From JAXGPP01 sp964436865 (GTDB taxonomy: Bacteria > Planctomycetota > Planctomycetia > Pirellulales > Thermoguttaceae): 47,380 nt of DNA. The stretch lies in contig CAYTFK010000013.1 of assembly GCA_964436865.1 (NCBI GenBank), positions 1-47,380 on the forward strand. Reading direction: 5' to 3'. The position numbers were made by a program, and so were the translations under genes. Below the pieces are notes generated by a model that saw only the letters and a list, made by a program, of their open reading frames with translations, was not told the origin of the DNA and did not search any database. Positions 8,674 through 16,874 of this stretch are shown piece after piece. Numbering within the stretch: position 1 is the first letter of the stretch; each line of letters begins with the position of its first letter.

Positions 8674-9621
8674 TCACGCTTCGAGGCCAACCAACTCACC
8701 GCCGACACGCGCCTGCGGCCGCCCATACAGGACCAGGCTCGCCAAGAGCACCACCGGGCTGACAACGAGAAACGCCACGCTGGTGCTGAAGCCCGGATCT
8801 TCCCAGCCGGCGTAGGCCATCGCGCAGGCCACGCTGTTGTTGGCCGCGTGGCAGAACATCGCCGGACGAATGCTCCCCGACCGCTGAGTGAGGTGGCCCA
8901 GGTACATTCCCAGGAAAAAGGCGAATGTCCCTTGCACGAAGTCCAGGTGCATCAGCCCGAATAGCGCCGACGCCACAATCACGCCCACCGTCGGCCCCCA
9001 GCGGCGGCAAAGTCGCGTCTGGATGTAGCCGCGAAACAACAGTTCCTCGCCCAGACCCGGCAACAGACCGATCACCAGCACCGCCAGCACAAATCCCGGC
9101 ACACTCAGCCCGCCGATGAAATCGCTGAGCAAGTTCAAGGCGGGTGAATCGGGAATCACGCCCAGCCCCGAGAGGCCGTCGAACATGAGCCCGATCGCCA
9201 GCGTGCCGGCGAAGGCGATCAGGAACTTCGACGGACGCGCTCCCGATGGCCGGATCGCCAGCCGCTCGTCCAAGGGCACCCGTGAGAGCGCGGCCGGAAC
9301 GACTGCCGCCGCGATGAACACCAACTGCGAAGCCACGAGCATTCCCAGAAACCCGGGCGTGCTTGCCATCACCTCTTCGATCGATTTCTCGATCCGCCGC
9401 GGATTCAGCCCATCCGGACCGTGCATGATCATGATCAAGCCGATCTCGACGATCACCACGGCGAAGACGTTGACGATCTCCGCGATCAGAAACACCGTGA
9501 AGACCGTCCATACCCGCGGACGTGCCGGCAGCGCGGCGGTCGGCTCGGCCGCTGCGGGGAGCGGGCCGAGGATCTCGGGCGCGGCCGGCGACTCGTAGGG
9601 GTTCTCGCGGTCGAGTGACAT
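8674..9621 (-). CDS. CPBP-family intramembrane glutamic endopeptidase
   Basis: A 315-residue multi-spanning membrane protein with about eight hydrophobic helices. The CPBP (Abi/Rce1-like) signature is complete: motif 1 GEELLFRG with the catalytic Glu pair and Arg, motif 2 FGLMHLD, and motif 3 HAANN. These proteins cleave membrane-embedded or prenylated substrates, or act in bacteriocin immunity; the substrate here is unknown. The first 35 residues are a cytoplasmic Pro/Ala-rich tail (NPYESPAAPE), common in planctomycete membrane proteins. Its start lies three bases after the DUF4838 stop, indicating co-transcription and probably coupled translation. Confidence 0.9.
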   Translation of the reverse strand: MSLDRENPYESPAAPEILGPLPAAAEPTAALPARPRVWTVFTVFLIAEIVNVFAVVIVEIGLIMIMHGPDGLNPRRIEKSIEEVMASTPGFLGMLVASQLVFIAAAVVPAALSRVPLDERLAIRPSGARPSKFLIAFAGTLAIGLMFDGLSGLGVIPDSPALNLLSDFIGGLSVPGFVLAVLVIGLLPGLGEELLFRGYIQTRLCRRWGPTVGVIVASALFGLMHLDFVQGTFAFFLGMYLGHLTQRSGSIRPAMFCHAANNSVACAMAYAGWEDPGFSTSVAFLVVSPVVLLASLVLYGRPQARVGGELVGLEA

Positions 9622-9624
9622 CGG

Positions 9625-11430
9625 CTACAGCCCGAGGGCCTTGGTTAGTTCTGCCCGGTACGCGGCCCGGTCCAAAGGCTGCCATTCGTTGAGTCGCGAG
9701 ACATCGCTCGACTCGAGCACCTCGAGAAACGGTCCGGCGCGCCGCTGGGCCAGCGGGCCCAGCGCCGCCTTGCTCTCGGGCGTCCGCGCCCGCTCGACGA
9801 TCGCGTAATCGACGCTCATCCGCGACAGCTTCACTCGGTTCAAGAGTGCCGGATCGCCGGCGGCCAACTCCTCCGCCTGTTGCCAGAGGCGGTCGGCCTC
9901 GGCGAGCAACTCGTCGGTCAGGTGGGGGTGCGTGGGCGGCACCCAGATGTTCACATGGATGTTCTCCCGCTCCACCCGGTCGTGGATCAGATCGAGATAC
10001 TTGCGCACGACGCCGGCCGCCGGCCCGTAGTAGCCAGTAAGGAACTCGCTGGTCGCCTGCTCCTCGTCGTAATCGGGATTCCAGAGGAATTTGGCGGTCA
10101 GATAGCCGCCCAACGCCGCCATGTCGCTATGCGGCGTGTTGTAGGTGTCCTGCTCGAAGATGCCCCGCACGTGGTTTTCGACGAAGAAACGGATGTTGTC
10201 GTTGCGGATCCGCTGGTTGGGGAAGGGCAACAGGTAGTGGCGGAAATCGGTGACGTAGTCCCACACCCACAACCGGTCCGAGACCTTCGACCAGCCGCGA
10301 ATGTCGTCGCAGAACTTGCGGTTGGCCTCACTGTCGCAGGTGGCCAGCGGATGCGAAAAGCAGCATTCGATCGAGCACAGGCGGATGATCACGTTGGGCC
10401 GCGGGCGCATCGTCTTGGGCGGCTTGCGCGTCCACTGGTAGGCGAGCGTTTCCACCGCCTTGTCGGGAAACTGCTTTTCTGCCGCCGCGGCTACCCGGTT
10501 CACCAGTTGCAGCACCGGCGCCATCTGCGTTTCCTCGGCCTTGGCCAGCGCCTGGCAATTCTCGCATTCGCAGTAGTTGTACCAGTCGTTCTGTGAAACG
10601 GAGAAAACAAACGCGTCGGGCTGAGCCGCCATCGCGCGGAGAATGCCCTCCGTGGCGATCCGCACCACATCCTCATTGGTGCAGCAGAGCTGGGTGTGGT
10701 CCTTGAGCCGCTTGCCCTTCACCAGCGCGAAGTACTCCGGGTGCTCGTCAAAGTACTTCTCCGGCGGTACAAGCCCGTCGAACGTGTGGCAGAAGAAGCC
10801 GCTGCCGAAGCGGATCTTGCCGCCGTGCTTCTCCTCCAGCCGGCCGCTCGACGAGTTCATCCGGTTGCGGGCGCACCAGTCGCCGTCGAAACAGTCGAAT
10901 GTGAACGGCTCCCGGTATTCGAGCACGGGTATTCGCTGCTCGTCGATCGCGGCCAGCGCGAGCCGGTCTTGTTTGGGGATGCGGCTTACGCCGGGGGCAA
11001 ACCAGCGGCAATCGAGGTGCTCTTCGAGCAGCCCGTACACGCCGTATAGCGTTCCCCGCGGCTCGCCGCCAGCGATCACCAGTCGCGGGCCGACGGTCCG
11101 GATGACGTAGCCCTCCAGGCCTAACTTGTCGAAGTCAATAGCCGGGTTCAGGCCGTCAAGCCGCGCGTTTTTGCCGACGAGGATCTCTCGGTCCACCGCA
11201 GGCTCCCGATCAGAGACGATCGGCAATGTGGCGCCGGCGATTTCCCGCAGAAACATCTGCAGTTCCTCGGCGGCGTGGCGCGTCGATGCCGAAGCGGTCT
11301 CGGCGACGACGATGCGGTAGCCCGATTGTCCGCCCTCGGCCAGGATCACTTCGTCGGCCGGGGATTGGGCCGCCATGATCGCGACGGCGACGATTGCCAT
11401 TAAGCCTCGCCACATCGGTATGCTCCTCAT
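9625..11430 (-). CDS. Secreted DUF4838 protein (glycoside hydrolase-like)
   Basis: A 601-residue exported protein with a signal peptide at about 1-25 (ending SPADE). Residues about 30-150 resemble the alpha-glucuronidase-type N-terminal domain (AAEELQMFLREIAGA, then RGTLYGVYGLLE), and the rest fits DUF4838, a TIM-barrel-like region present in many Bacteroidetes and Planctomycetes polysaccharide-degradation proteins. A Cys-rich segment (NDWYNYCECENCQ) lies mid-protein. It probably acts on plant or algal polysaccharides in the periplasm, but no activity is established from the sequence. It is the first gene of a four-gene minus-strand operon. Confidence 0.85.
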   Translation of the reverse strand: MRSIPMWRGLMAIVAVAIMAAQSPADEVILAEGGQSGYRIVVAETASASTRHAAEELQMFLREIAGATLPIVSDREPAVDREILVGKNARLDGLNPAIDFDKLGLEGYVIRTVGPRLVIAGGEPRGTLYGVYGLLEEHLDCRWFAPGVSRIPKQDRLALAAIDEQRIPVLEYREPFTFDCFDGDWCARNRMNSSSGRLEEKHGGKIRFGSGFFCHTFDGLVPPEKYFDEHPEYFALVKGKRLKDHTQLCCTNEDVVRIATEGILRAMAAQPDAFVFSVSQNDWYNYCECENCQALAKAEETQMAPVLQLVNRVAAAAEKQFPDKAVETLAYQWTRKPPKTMRPRPNVIIRLCSIECCFSHPLATCDSEANRKFCDDIRGWSKVSDRLWVWDYVTDFRHYLLPFPNQRIRNDNIRFFVENHVRGIFEQDTYNTPHSDMAALGGYLTAKFLWNPDYDEEQATSEFLTGYYGPAAGVVRKYLDLIHDRVERENIHVNIWVPPTHPHLTDELLAEADRLWQQAEELAAGDPALLNRVKLSRMSVDYAIVERARTPESKAALGPLAQRRAGPFLEVLESSDVSRLNEWQPLDRAAYRAELTKALGL

Positions 11431-11650
11431 GCAAACTCACTGGTGCCGTGGATGTCTGTTGCGGCCTTCCATGATACCGGCCTGTATCCGCCGCGACCAC
11501 CGGCCAGCGTCTGCCCGGCGCGGATGGCCTGCGGGAAAGGATCGGGTAATTTGGCATTCTCTGGCCGGAACGACCTGGCAGGGGGTGCCACATCGAGCGC
11601 GCTGCGGTAGCATAGGTTGTCGAAAGTGCCTGACCCGCGAGTGATTGCCT

Positions 11651-12091
11651 ATGGCTTCTGCAAAGAAAGGCCCCATCCACCAGGCTTCCGCCGTGCCCTA
11701 CAGGATTTGCCGCGGCGAAGTCGAATTCTGCCTCATCACCTCGCGCAAGGGACGCTGGGGCTTTCCGAAGGGCATCATCGACCCCGGCGAGACTCCGCTC
11801 GATACGGCCCTTAAGGAGGCGGAAGAGGAAGCGGGGCTGGAAGGCGAAATCGAACCCGAACCGCTCGGCACCTACAAGTACCGCAAGTGGGGGCGTCCGC
11901 TCATCGTCGCCTGCTACCTCATGAAGGTCACCGAGGCGGCCGACGAGTGGGACGAAGACGACCTTCGCGAACGGGTGTGGGTTCCCGCCGATCAGGCTCG
12001 CGCGGCGATCAGCCGCCGGCGTATCCGCAACCTCGTTGATACGGCCCTCGCACGGATCGAGAACGGCCACGCGTTCTTAAGCGACGGCTGA
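11651..12091 (+). CDS. Nudix hydrolase
   Basis: A 146-residue Nudix enzyme, cytoplasmic, hydrolysing a nucleoside diphosphate linked to some other group. The Nudix box spans residues about 42-64 in the order G-x5-E-x7-K-E-A-x-E-E-x-G-L; the usual Arg of REUxEE is Lys here, while the metal-binding Glu residues are kept. The FPKG start and the PEPLGTYKYRKWGRP segment resemble the diadenosine or diphosphoinositol polyphosphate class (MutT/DIPP-like), so Ap4A or similar is a possible substrate. The start is the ATG at 11651; the upstream TTG at 11645 has no better ribosome binding site. It converges with the KAS III-like gene. Confidence 0.88.
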   Translation: MASAKKGPIHQASAVPYRICRGEVEFCLITSRKGRWGFPKGIIDPGETPLDTALKEAEEEAGLEGEIEPEPLGTYKYRKWGRPLIVACYLMKVTEAADEWDEDDLRERVWVPADQARAAISRRRIRNLVDTALARIENGHAFLSDG

Positions 12092-12122
12092 CGAATCGCC
12101 CCGCGGGCTCGCTTGAGGGCTG

Positions 12123-13169
12123 CTACGCGACCTTTGTTTCCGCGGAGTCGACCGCCAGCGCGCCCGCCTCGGCCCAGCGCTCGGTGTAGACGCATCCGGC
12201 CCACGAAAGCCCCACTCCAAAGCCGATCATGAGCGATCGCTTGCCGGGCCGCAACCGCTTGTCGGCGCGGAGGCTCTTCATGAGGATGGGAATCGTCGAA
12301 GAAACGGTGTTGCCGCACTCCTCCAACTCCATCGGCATCAGGTTCTCGCCCACCTCGAGTCGCTCCCGGAGGTGCTCGAGCATGAACTGAGTGGCCTGAT
12401 GGACGAGGAAGAAATCAATGTCCGCCCGCTTCAGATCCGCATCGGCCAGCAGTTGATCGACCATTGGCGGAACGACTTCGAGCGTGAACTTCACCAGTTC
12501 GGGGCCGTCCATGTAGAGACTACTGGGCCAGCGTTTCCGCTTGCGGGGCTGGATGGCGCTATGCGCGGGCCGTGCGCCCCCTTCCGTCACCATCAGCGCG
12601 TTGCCGCCGCGGCCGTCGGTGCCGAAAACGAACGGCCCCAGCGAAGGCTGATCCGCCGCGTCAATAAGCGTCGCCGCCGCGCCGTCGCCGAAGATCGTCC
12701 GCAGCGACCGATCGGTCGGATCGATGTAACGGGAATAGGTCTCGGCCGTTACCAGCAGAATCCGGCGGGCCGCTCCAGACCGGATCAGCCCGTCGGCGAG
12801 CGAAAGTCCGTAGACGAAGCCCGAGCAGCCGAGATTGAAATCGAGCGCCCCAATCGACGTTCGCAAGCCCAACCGCTCCTGCATCAGGCAGGCCGTCGTG
12901 GGCAACGGATAGTCTGGTGTCTGGGTGCAGAACAGGAGAAAGTCGATGGACTGCCGGTCGATCGCGTACTGCTTGAACAACTTCTCTGCCGCTGCAACTC
13001 CGAGGTCCGAGGCGCATTCACCGGGTGCAGCGATTCGCCGGGACTTGACCCCGGTCTTGCGGTAGATCAGGTCCATGTCCCAGTGCGGAAACTCGGCCGC
13101 CAAAAGATCGTTGTCCTCCACCGTCTCCGGCAGATGGACGGCGATCGGGCCGACCGAAGCGAATTTCAT
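12123..13169 (-). CDS. KAS III-like 3-oxoacyl-ACP synthase
   Basis: A 348-residue thiolase-fold enzyme of the FabH/KAS III group. The triad is complete: nucleophile C115 in LGCSGFVYG, H257 in VHQAT and N287 in CGNTVSSTIP. It probably condenses an acyl-CoA or acyl-ACP starter with malonyl-ACP, but related enzymes make secondary metabolites or polyunsaturated chains, so the exact reaction is open. I start at the ATG at 13169, which has AGAGGA about ten bases upstream; a 29-residue upstream extension is Pro/Phe-rich and unlikely. An acyl carrier protein gene lies elsewhere in the window (21.6 kb), not adjacent. Confidence 0.92.
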   Translation of the reverse strand: MKFASVGPIAVHLPETVEDNDLLAAEFPHWDMDLIYRKTGVKSRRIAAPGECASDLGVAAAEKLFKQYAIDRQSIDFLLFCTQTPDYPLPTTACLMQERLGLRTSIGALDFNLGCSGFVYGLSLADGLIRSGAARRILLVTAETYSRYIDPTDRSLRTIFGDGAAATLIDAADQPSLGPFVFGTDGRGGNALMVTEGGARPAHSAIQPRKRKRWPSSLYMDGPELVKFTLEVVPPMVDQLLADADLKRADIDFFLVHQATQFMLEHLRERLEVGENLMPMELEECGNTVSSTIPILMKSLRADKRLRPGKRSLMIGFGVGLSWAGCVYTERWAEAGALAVDSAETKVA

Positions 13170-13554
13170 CAGCAAGATCCTCTGGGAGAGAACAGCGGCG
13201 GGGAAAAATGCCGGCGGAAAGGGCTGCAAACTACCACAACCCCCCACGCAGGTCAAGCTTGTGTCTCAAGGGGGGTGTCGCCCGCAGGACGACAGCCATC
13301 ATAACTCAGATGAAGGAGGTTAGTCAGGTGCCGACCCCGCCCAGCCCGAGCATCCACTCGTCAGAGGTGGTCTTCGTGCCACCGCAACTCGGAGCAGCAA
13401 CGTCGAAATGTTCGTCGGGCTCAAGCGGGGCACAATCAATGCGTGCCTCCCAGCTTCTCCCGCCTTCCCCTGTCCCCCACCCGCTGGCAGCCCTGCGGCA
13501 GGCTGACTAAAATCGACGGGTTCCCCAATCCAACTTTCCCGAGGAGCATCCGAC
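13170..13554. other. 385-bp divergent intergenic region
   Basis: This separates the leftward KAS III-like gene from the rightward ThuA gene and should hold both promoters. I see no small gene with a credible ribosome binding site. A GA-rich stretch precedes the ThuA start. No strong hairpin or consensus promoter stands out. Confidence 0.4.
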
Positions 13555-14313
13555 ATGCGACGTATCCTGCTCTCACTGGCCGTGCTCGGTTTCGGCCTTG
13601 CTATGACCTTGGAGGCCCCGGCCGCCGAGAACGCTCAGCCAAAGAAGATCCAGGCCCTCCTGATCACCGGCGACGATGTCGGCCCGGCCCACAACTGGCG
13701 CGAGATCAGCGAAGCCACCCGGAAGGCGCTCGTCGATTCGGGCAGGATCGAAGTCCGCGTGGCCGAGGACCCGCTGATCCTGGAATCGGAGACGGCCCTG
13801 AAGGCCTACGACGTGATCGTGTTCACGATGTTCAACCGCAGCGTGCCGCTGATTACCGGCCAGGCTCAAGAGAATCTCCTGAACTTCGTCAAATCGGGCA
13901 AGGGCTTCTACATCCAACACTTGGCCAGCGCGTCGTTCAAGGAATGGCCCGAGTTCGGCAAGCTTGCCGGCCGCCACTGGGTGATGGGCAAGTCGGGCCA
14001 TGGCCCCCGGTCCGTATTCAAGGCCAACGTGGTCGACCGCGAGCACCCGATCACCAAGGGGCTCGAAGACTTCGAGGTCGACGATGAGCTGTACGCGAAG
14101 CTCGAAGGCGATGAACCGATCCACGTGCTCGTGACCGCCGACTCCGACTGGAGCAAGAAGACGGAGCCGCTCGTCTTCACCCGTGAGTACGGCCAGGGCC
14201 GAGTGGTCCAAAACGCCTTCGGCCACGACGCCAAGGCGATTGAGACCCCGAGCGTCACGAAACTCATCGTCCGCGGCGTCGAATGGGCCGCCACGGGAAA
14301 AGTAACGGAATAG
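13555..14313 (+). CDS. Secreted ThuA-domain protein
   Basis: A 252-residue exported protein with a signal peptide at about 1-23 (ending APAAE). The rest is one ThuA (trehalose-utilisation-like) domain of the class I glutamine amidotransferase-like fold: the ALLITGDD start, the GKGFYIQH segment, the HPITKGL motif and the terminal GRVVQNAFGHD and VRGVEWAATG motifs. ThuA-like domains often accompany sugar-oxidising systems or occur in planctomycete secreted carbohydrate enzymes; enzymatic activity has not been shown for most. It ends about 80 bp before a strong hairpin cluster. Confidence 0.9.
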   Translation: MRRILLSLAVLGFGLAMTLEAPAAENAQPKKIQALLITGDDVGPAHNWREISEATRKALVDSGRIEVRVAEDPLILESETALKAYDVIVFTMFNRSVPLITGQAQENLLNFVKSGKGFYIQHLASASFKEWPEFGKLAGRHWVMGKSGHGPRSVFKANVVDREHPITKGLEDFEVDDELYAKLEGDEPIHVLVTADSDWSKKTEPLVFTREYGQGRVVQNAFGHDAKAIETPSVTKLIVRGVEWAATGKVTE

Positions 14314-14667
14314 AAGAGTCTGGTCGTACGACGGACTGCTAATGCGTCCCGTCACGCAAGGCGGAGGAGGAATCCGCCCGACAAGAAACGCCGCCGGGGG
14401 CCTCGGCCCCCGGTTCTTTTGAACCGGAAGGCAACGGCGAAAAGAGGAGCGATGGCGAACACTTTCGGTCACCTACAGCCCGTGTTTGCTACGCATCTGC
14501 ACCAGCGGGAGTTCATCTGAACGGCCCCGAAGATGGGTTGTTTCCCGACCAACAATCGGGCTTCGGCGACGAATAGTGATCGGGTATCAGGAACGCCCGG
14601 CAAGCCCCCCCTGATGGGGCCGGCCAGTTGCGTTGCCATAGACTCATTTCTTCGGGGAGACAGACAG
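14314..14667. other. 354-bp intergenic stretch with stacked hairpins
   Basis: No gene is visible here. It starts with an array of hairpins (14360-14427, described separately) and ends in an untranslated leader for the small membrane protein. The rest contains no recognisable element. Confidence 0.4.
14360..14427. terminator. Three overlapping hairpins after the ThuA gene
   Basis: Hairpin A pairs GGCGGA (14360-14365) with TCCGCC (14373-14378). Hairpin B pairs CCGGGGGC (14394-14401) with GCCCCCGG (14406-14413) across a CTCG loop and is followed by TTCTTTT. Hairpin C pairs CCGGTTC (14410-14416) with GAACCGG (14421-14427) across TTTT. B and C share bases 14410-14413, so they cannot both form. 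B plus its U-rich tail looks like an intrinsic terminator. Confidence 0.65.
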
Positions 14668-14886
14668 ATGCATACTTCTTTCAACTGGGCCGCATTGTTG
14701 TTTAATCCGGTCTTTCTCGTCTTCCTGATCCCGATCCTGGCGATTCTTGTGGGCGGCATTACGACGATTGTCAAGCAACTCATCAAGCACCGGGAACGAA
14801 TGGCAATGATCGAGCAGGGGATGAATCCCGACTGGCCGGCACCGAATGACCCCGTTCACCAGCAGTCGCAGCGATCGGTGTCATGA
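14668..14886 (+). CDS. Small single-span membrane protein
   Basis: A 72-residue protein with one long hydrophobic segment (about 7-34, LLFNPVFLVFLIPILAILVG) followed by a basic helix KHRERMAMIEQGMNP. The H-R-E-R-x-x-M-I-E-x-G motif is typical of small inner-membrane proteins of the DUF6249-like type, whose function is unknown. The ATG at 14668 has GGGGAG upstream at good spacing; a longer in-frame start would place an unlikely leader before the membrane segment. It has no close neighbour on its strand, 240 bp before the DUF1559 gene. Confidence 0.75.
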   Translation: MHTSFNWAALLFNPVFLVFLIPILAILVGGITTIVKQLIKHRERMAMIEQGMNPDWPAPNDPVHQQSQRSVS

Positions 14887-14992
14887 CGGGCTGGTGGGAG
14901 TGTTGGGGCCGATGCTCTCGCGGCTTTGGCCCAGTTCGAACCGCCGACCACCGGCCGATCGGGCTCCATTCTTTCGGGTGGGCGTGGGGTGA

Positions 14993-15020
14993 TTGACGCT
15001 CGATCCAGCCGGTGTAGAAT
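14993..15020 (+). promoter_or_regulatory. Probable sigma-70 promoter of the DUF1559 gene
   Basis: TTGACG (14993-14998) and TAGAAT (15015-15020) are separated by 16 bp, each one mismatch from consensus. The DUF1559 start codon lies 107 bp downstream on the same strand. Identity is inferred from sequence alone. Confidence 0.5.
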
Positions 15021-15126
15021 GTACAGCGCCACTTCAGCGGGGCGGCTTTAGCCTAGCTTGGGGGTGGGCTGAATCCGCTCTACTCAGCTTCTTCCATTTC
15101 GGCTTGTCTAGTGAAGGAGGGGGACG

Positions 15127-16230
15127 ATGAGCGGGAGATTGAGCAGGCAACGCATTCTTTGGCGGCAGACGGGCTTTACGCTCGTCGAACTTCTCGTGGT
15201 GATCGCCATCATTGGCATCTTGATCGCCTTGCTCTTGCCGGCTGTTCAGGCGGCGCGCGAGGCGGCCCGTCGGACCCAGTGCACCAACCATCTGAAGCAA
15301 CTGGGACTGGCGATACACAACTATGCCGATTCCAATCGCCGGCTGCCGGCACGGTCGGCGGGCACCCAGGGAAGCGGCACCGATGACAACCAAGGTTTTC
15401 TGAGCGGCTTCATTGCACTGCTCCCTTACATGGAGCAGAACGCGATGTACGACCGGATCACCGCCGGCGATCCGGCCAACGGGATCATGCCGTGGGGACC
15501 CACGACGGGGACGGCGTGGGCGGCATGGAATGAGCCGCCAGCGGCTCTGCTCTGCCCGTCGGACGGCGGGCCATTCGACCCTGCCAACAACCCTCGCCGC
15601 AACAACTATGCGTGGTCGAACGGCGATGACACTCACAACATGGATGGCACAAACGCCGCCAATACGCGCGGTGTCTTTGGACGGCTGTTCTGGTACCAGT
15701 TCGCCGACATCACCGATGGCACAAGCAACACGGCCGCAATGAGCGAGCGGCTTCGCCACGGCAATAACACGGCATACGCCGTGGGGGCCCGAGAACTCGA
15801 TCATCGGCGGGGCGAGGCGATTCTGGCAGCGGTCTCGTCGACACCCAACCTGTGCCTCACCGTGTCCGACGGAAAGTACTTCTTCGACGGCACCATGGTG
15901 GAACGGATGTTCGGTGCCCGCTGGCCGCGGGGGCACTGCAACCGCTCGGCTTTCAACACCGTGCTTCCGCCCAACGCGCCGGCGTGCCTTGAGGCGCCTA
16001 ACAACGATTCCAGTGGCGATGACGACGACGGCGTGCTCCCTCCAAGCAGTAATCATCCCGGCGGTGTGAATGTGCTGCTATGCGACGGCTCCGTTCGCTT
16101 CATCAGCAACACGATCGACACCGGCAACACCGGCCGCAATCAGGCCAATACGTACACCGGGCAGAGCCGGTACGGCGTGTGGGGGAGTCTGGGCTCGAAA
16201 GCCAGCGGAGAGACGTTTACGCTTGACTGA
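15127..16230 (+). CDS. DUF1559 prepilin-like protein
   Basis: A 367-residue planctomycete hallmark protein. The N terminus is a type IV prepilin leader: a short basic stretch, then the processing site (QTGFTLVELLVVIAIIG), with the conserved Glu five residues after the cleaved Gly. The hydrophobic helix is followed by AARRTQCTNHLKQLGLA, typical of DUF1559. The C terminus shows the H-x9-DG motif (HPGGVNVLLCDGSVRFIS). It is probably assembled into, or associated with, a pseudopilus or the cell envelope. A strong ribosome binding site (GGAGGGGG) supports the start. The lipoprotein gene 69 bp downstream is its usual partner in this phylum. Confidence 0.95.
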   Translation: MSGRLSRQRILWRQTGFTLVELLVVIAIIGILIALLLPAVQAAREAARRTQCTNHLKQLGLAIHNYADSNRRLPARSAGTQGSGTDDNQGFLSGFIALLPYMEQNAMYDRITAGDPANGIMPWGPTTGTAWAAWNEPPAALLCPSDGGPFDPANNPRRNNYAWSNGDDTHNMDGTNAANTRGVFGRLFWYQFADITDGTSNTAAMSERLRHGNNTAYAVGARELDHRRGEAILAAVSSTPNLCLTVSDGKYFFDGTMVERMFGARWPRGHCNRSAFNTVLPPNAPACLEAPNNDSSGDDDDGVLPPSSNHPGGVNVLLCDGSVRFISNTIDTGNTGRNQANTYTGQSRYGVWGSLGSKASGETFTLD

Positions 16231-16299
16231 GCCGTCGCGCCGATCGCGGGCCAATCGCCCGTACTGGCTTGAAGCACGCCATTTTCAGCGGGGGAACCT

Positions 16300-16776
16300 A
16301 TGACTCGATTGATGATTCTGTCGCTCCCCGGCCTGTGCATGCTCGTGCTGCCGGCTGGTGGCTGCACGAACAAGCCCGATGCCGACCGCCCACCCGTCTA
16401 CCCGGTCACTGGTACGATCACGCAGGGTGGCAAGCCGATAGCAGGGGCCACGGTGAAGTTCGAACTGGCCGACGGCTCGCGAACCGCCATCGGAAAAACG
16501 GACGAACAGGGCGAGTATTCCTTGACAACCTATGAGCCCGGCGACGGCGCCATCGCCGGAGCCTATAAGGTCGCGGTAGTGAAGCACGAGCAGCCGACGA
16601 TTACGCTTACGGATAGCCAGGACACCGATCAGGAAGCTCCTGAGGAACGCGAGGATGTGGAGCACCCGCCGCCCAAGAGCTTGCTGCCGCCGATTTACGC
16701 CGACCCGGCGACATCCGGTTTCACCGCCGATGTTACTGCCGACGGTCCGAACGAATTCAATTTCGACCTGATGTGA
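16300..16776 (+). CDS. Carboxypeptidase-regulatory-like lipoprotein
   Basis: A 158-residue lipoprotein with a lipobox LPAGGC at about residues 17-22, so the mature protein starts at Cys22. Residues about 35-90 form a transthyretin-like or carboxypeptidase regulatory-like beta-sandwich (VTGTITQGGKPIAGATVKF, then TDEQGEYSL). The family is widespread in planctomycetes next to DUF1559 genes, as here, and is thought to sit in the cell envelope; the function is unknown. It converges with the PDZ-protein gene. Confidence 0.85.
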   Translation: MTRLMILSLPGLCMLVLPAGGCTNKPDADRPPVYPVTGTITQGGKPIAGATVKFELADGSRTAIGKTDEQGEYSLTTYEPGDGAIAGAYKVAVVKHEQPTITLTDSQDTDQEAPEEREDVEHPPPKSLLPPIYADPATSGFTADVTADGPNEFNFDLM

Positions 16777-16812
16777 CGGTCTCGGTTGCTGCGGCGATTG
16801 TACGCAAGCGAT

Positions 16813-16845
16813 GGGCCACCACGCAGCCAGTCTGCATGGTGGCCC
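16813..16845. terminator. Hairpin terminator between convergent genes
   Basis: GGGCCACCA (16813-16821) pairs perfectly with TGGTGGCCC (16837-16845). Inside, after one mismatch, GCAG pairs with CTGC around a CCAGT loop. It lies midway in the 98-bp gap between the convergent genes ending at 16776 and 16875, and probably stops transcription from both sides. Confidence 0.6.
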
Positions 16846-16874
16846 TTCGTGTCAATCATCCTGCGCGTCTCGAC

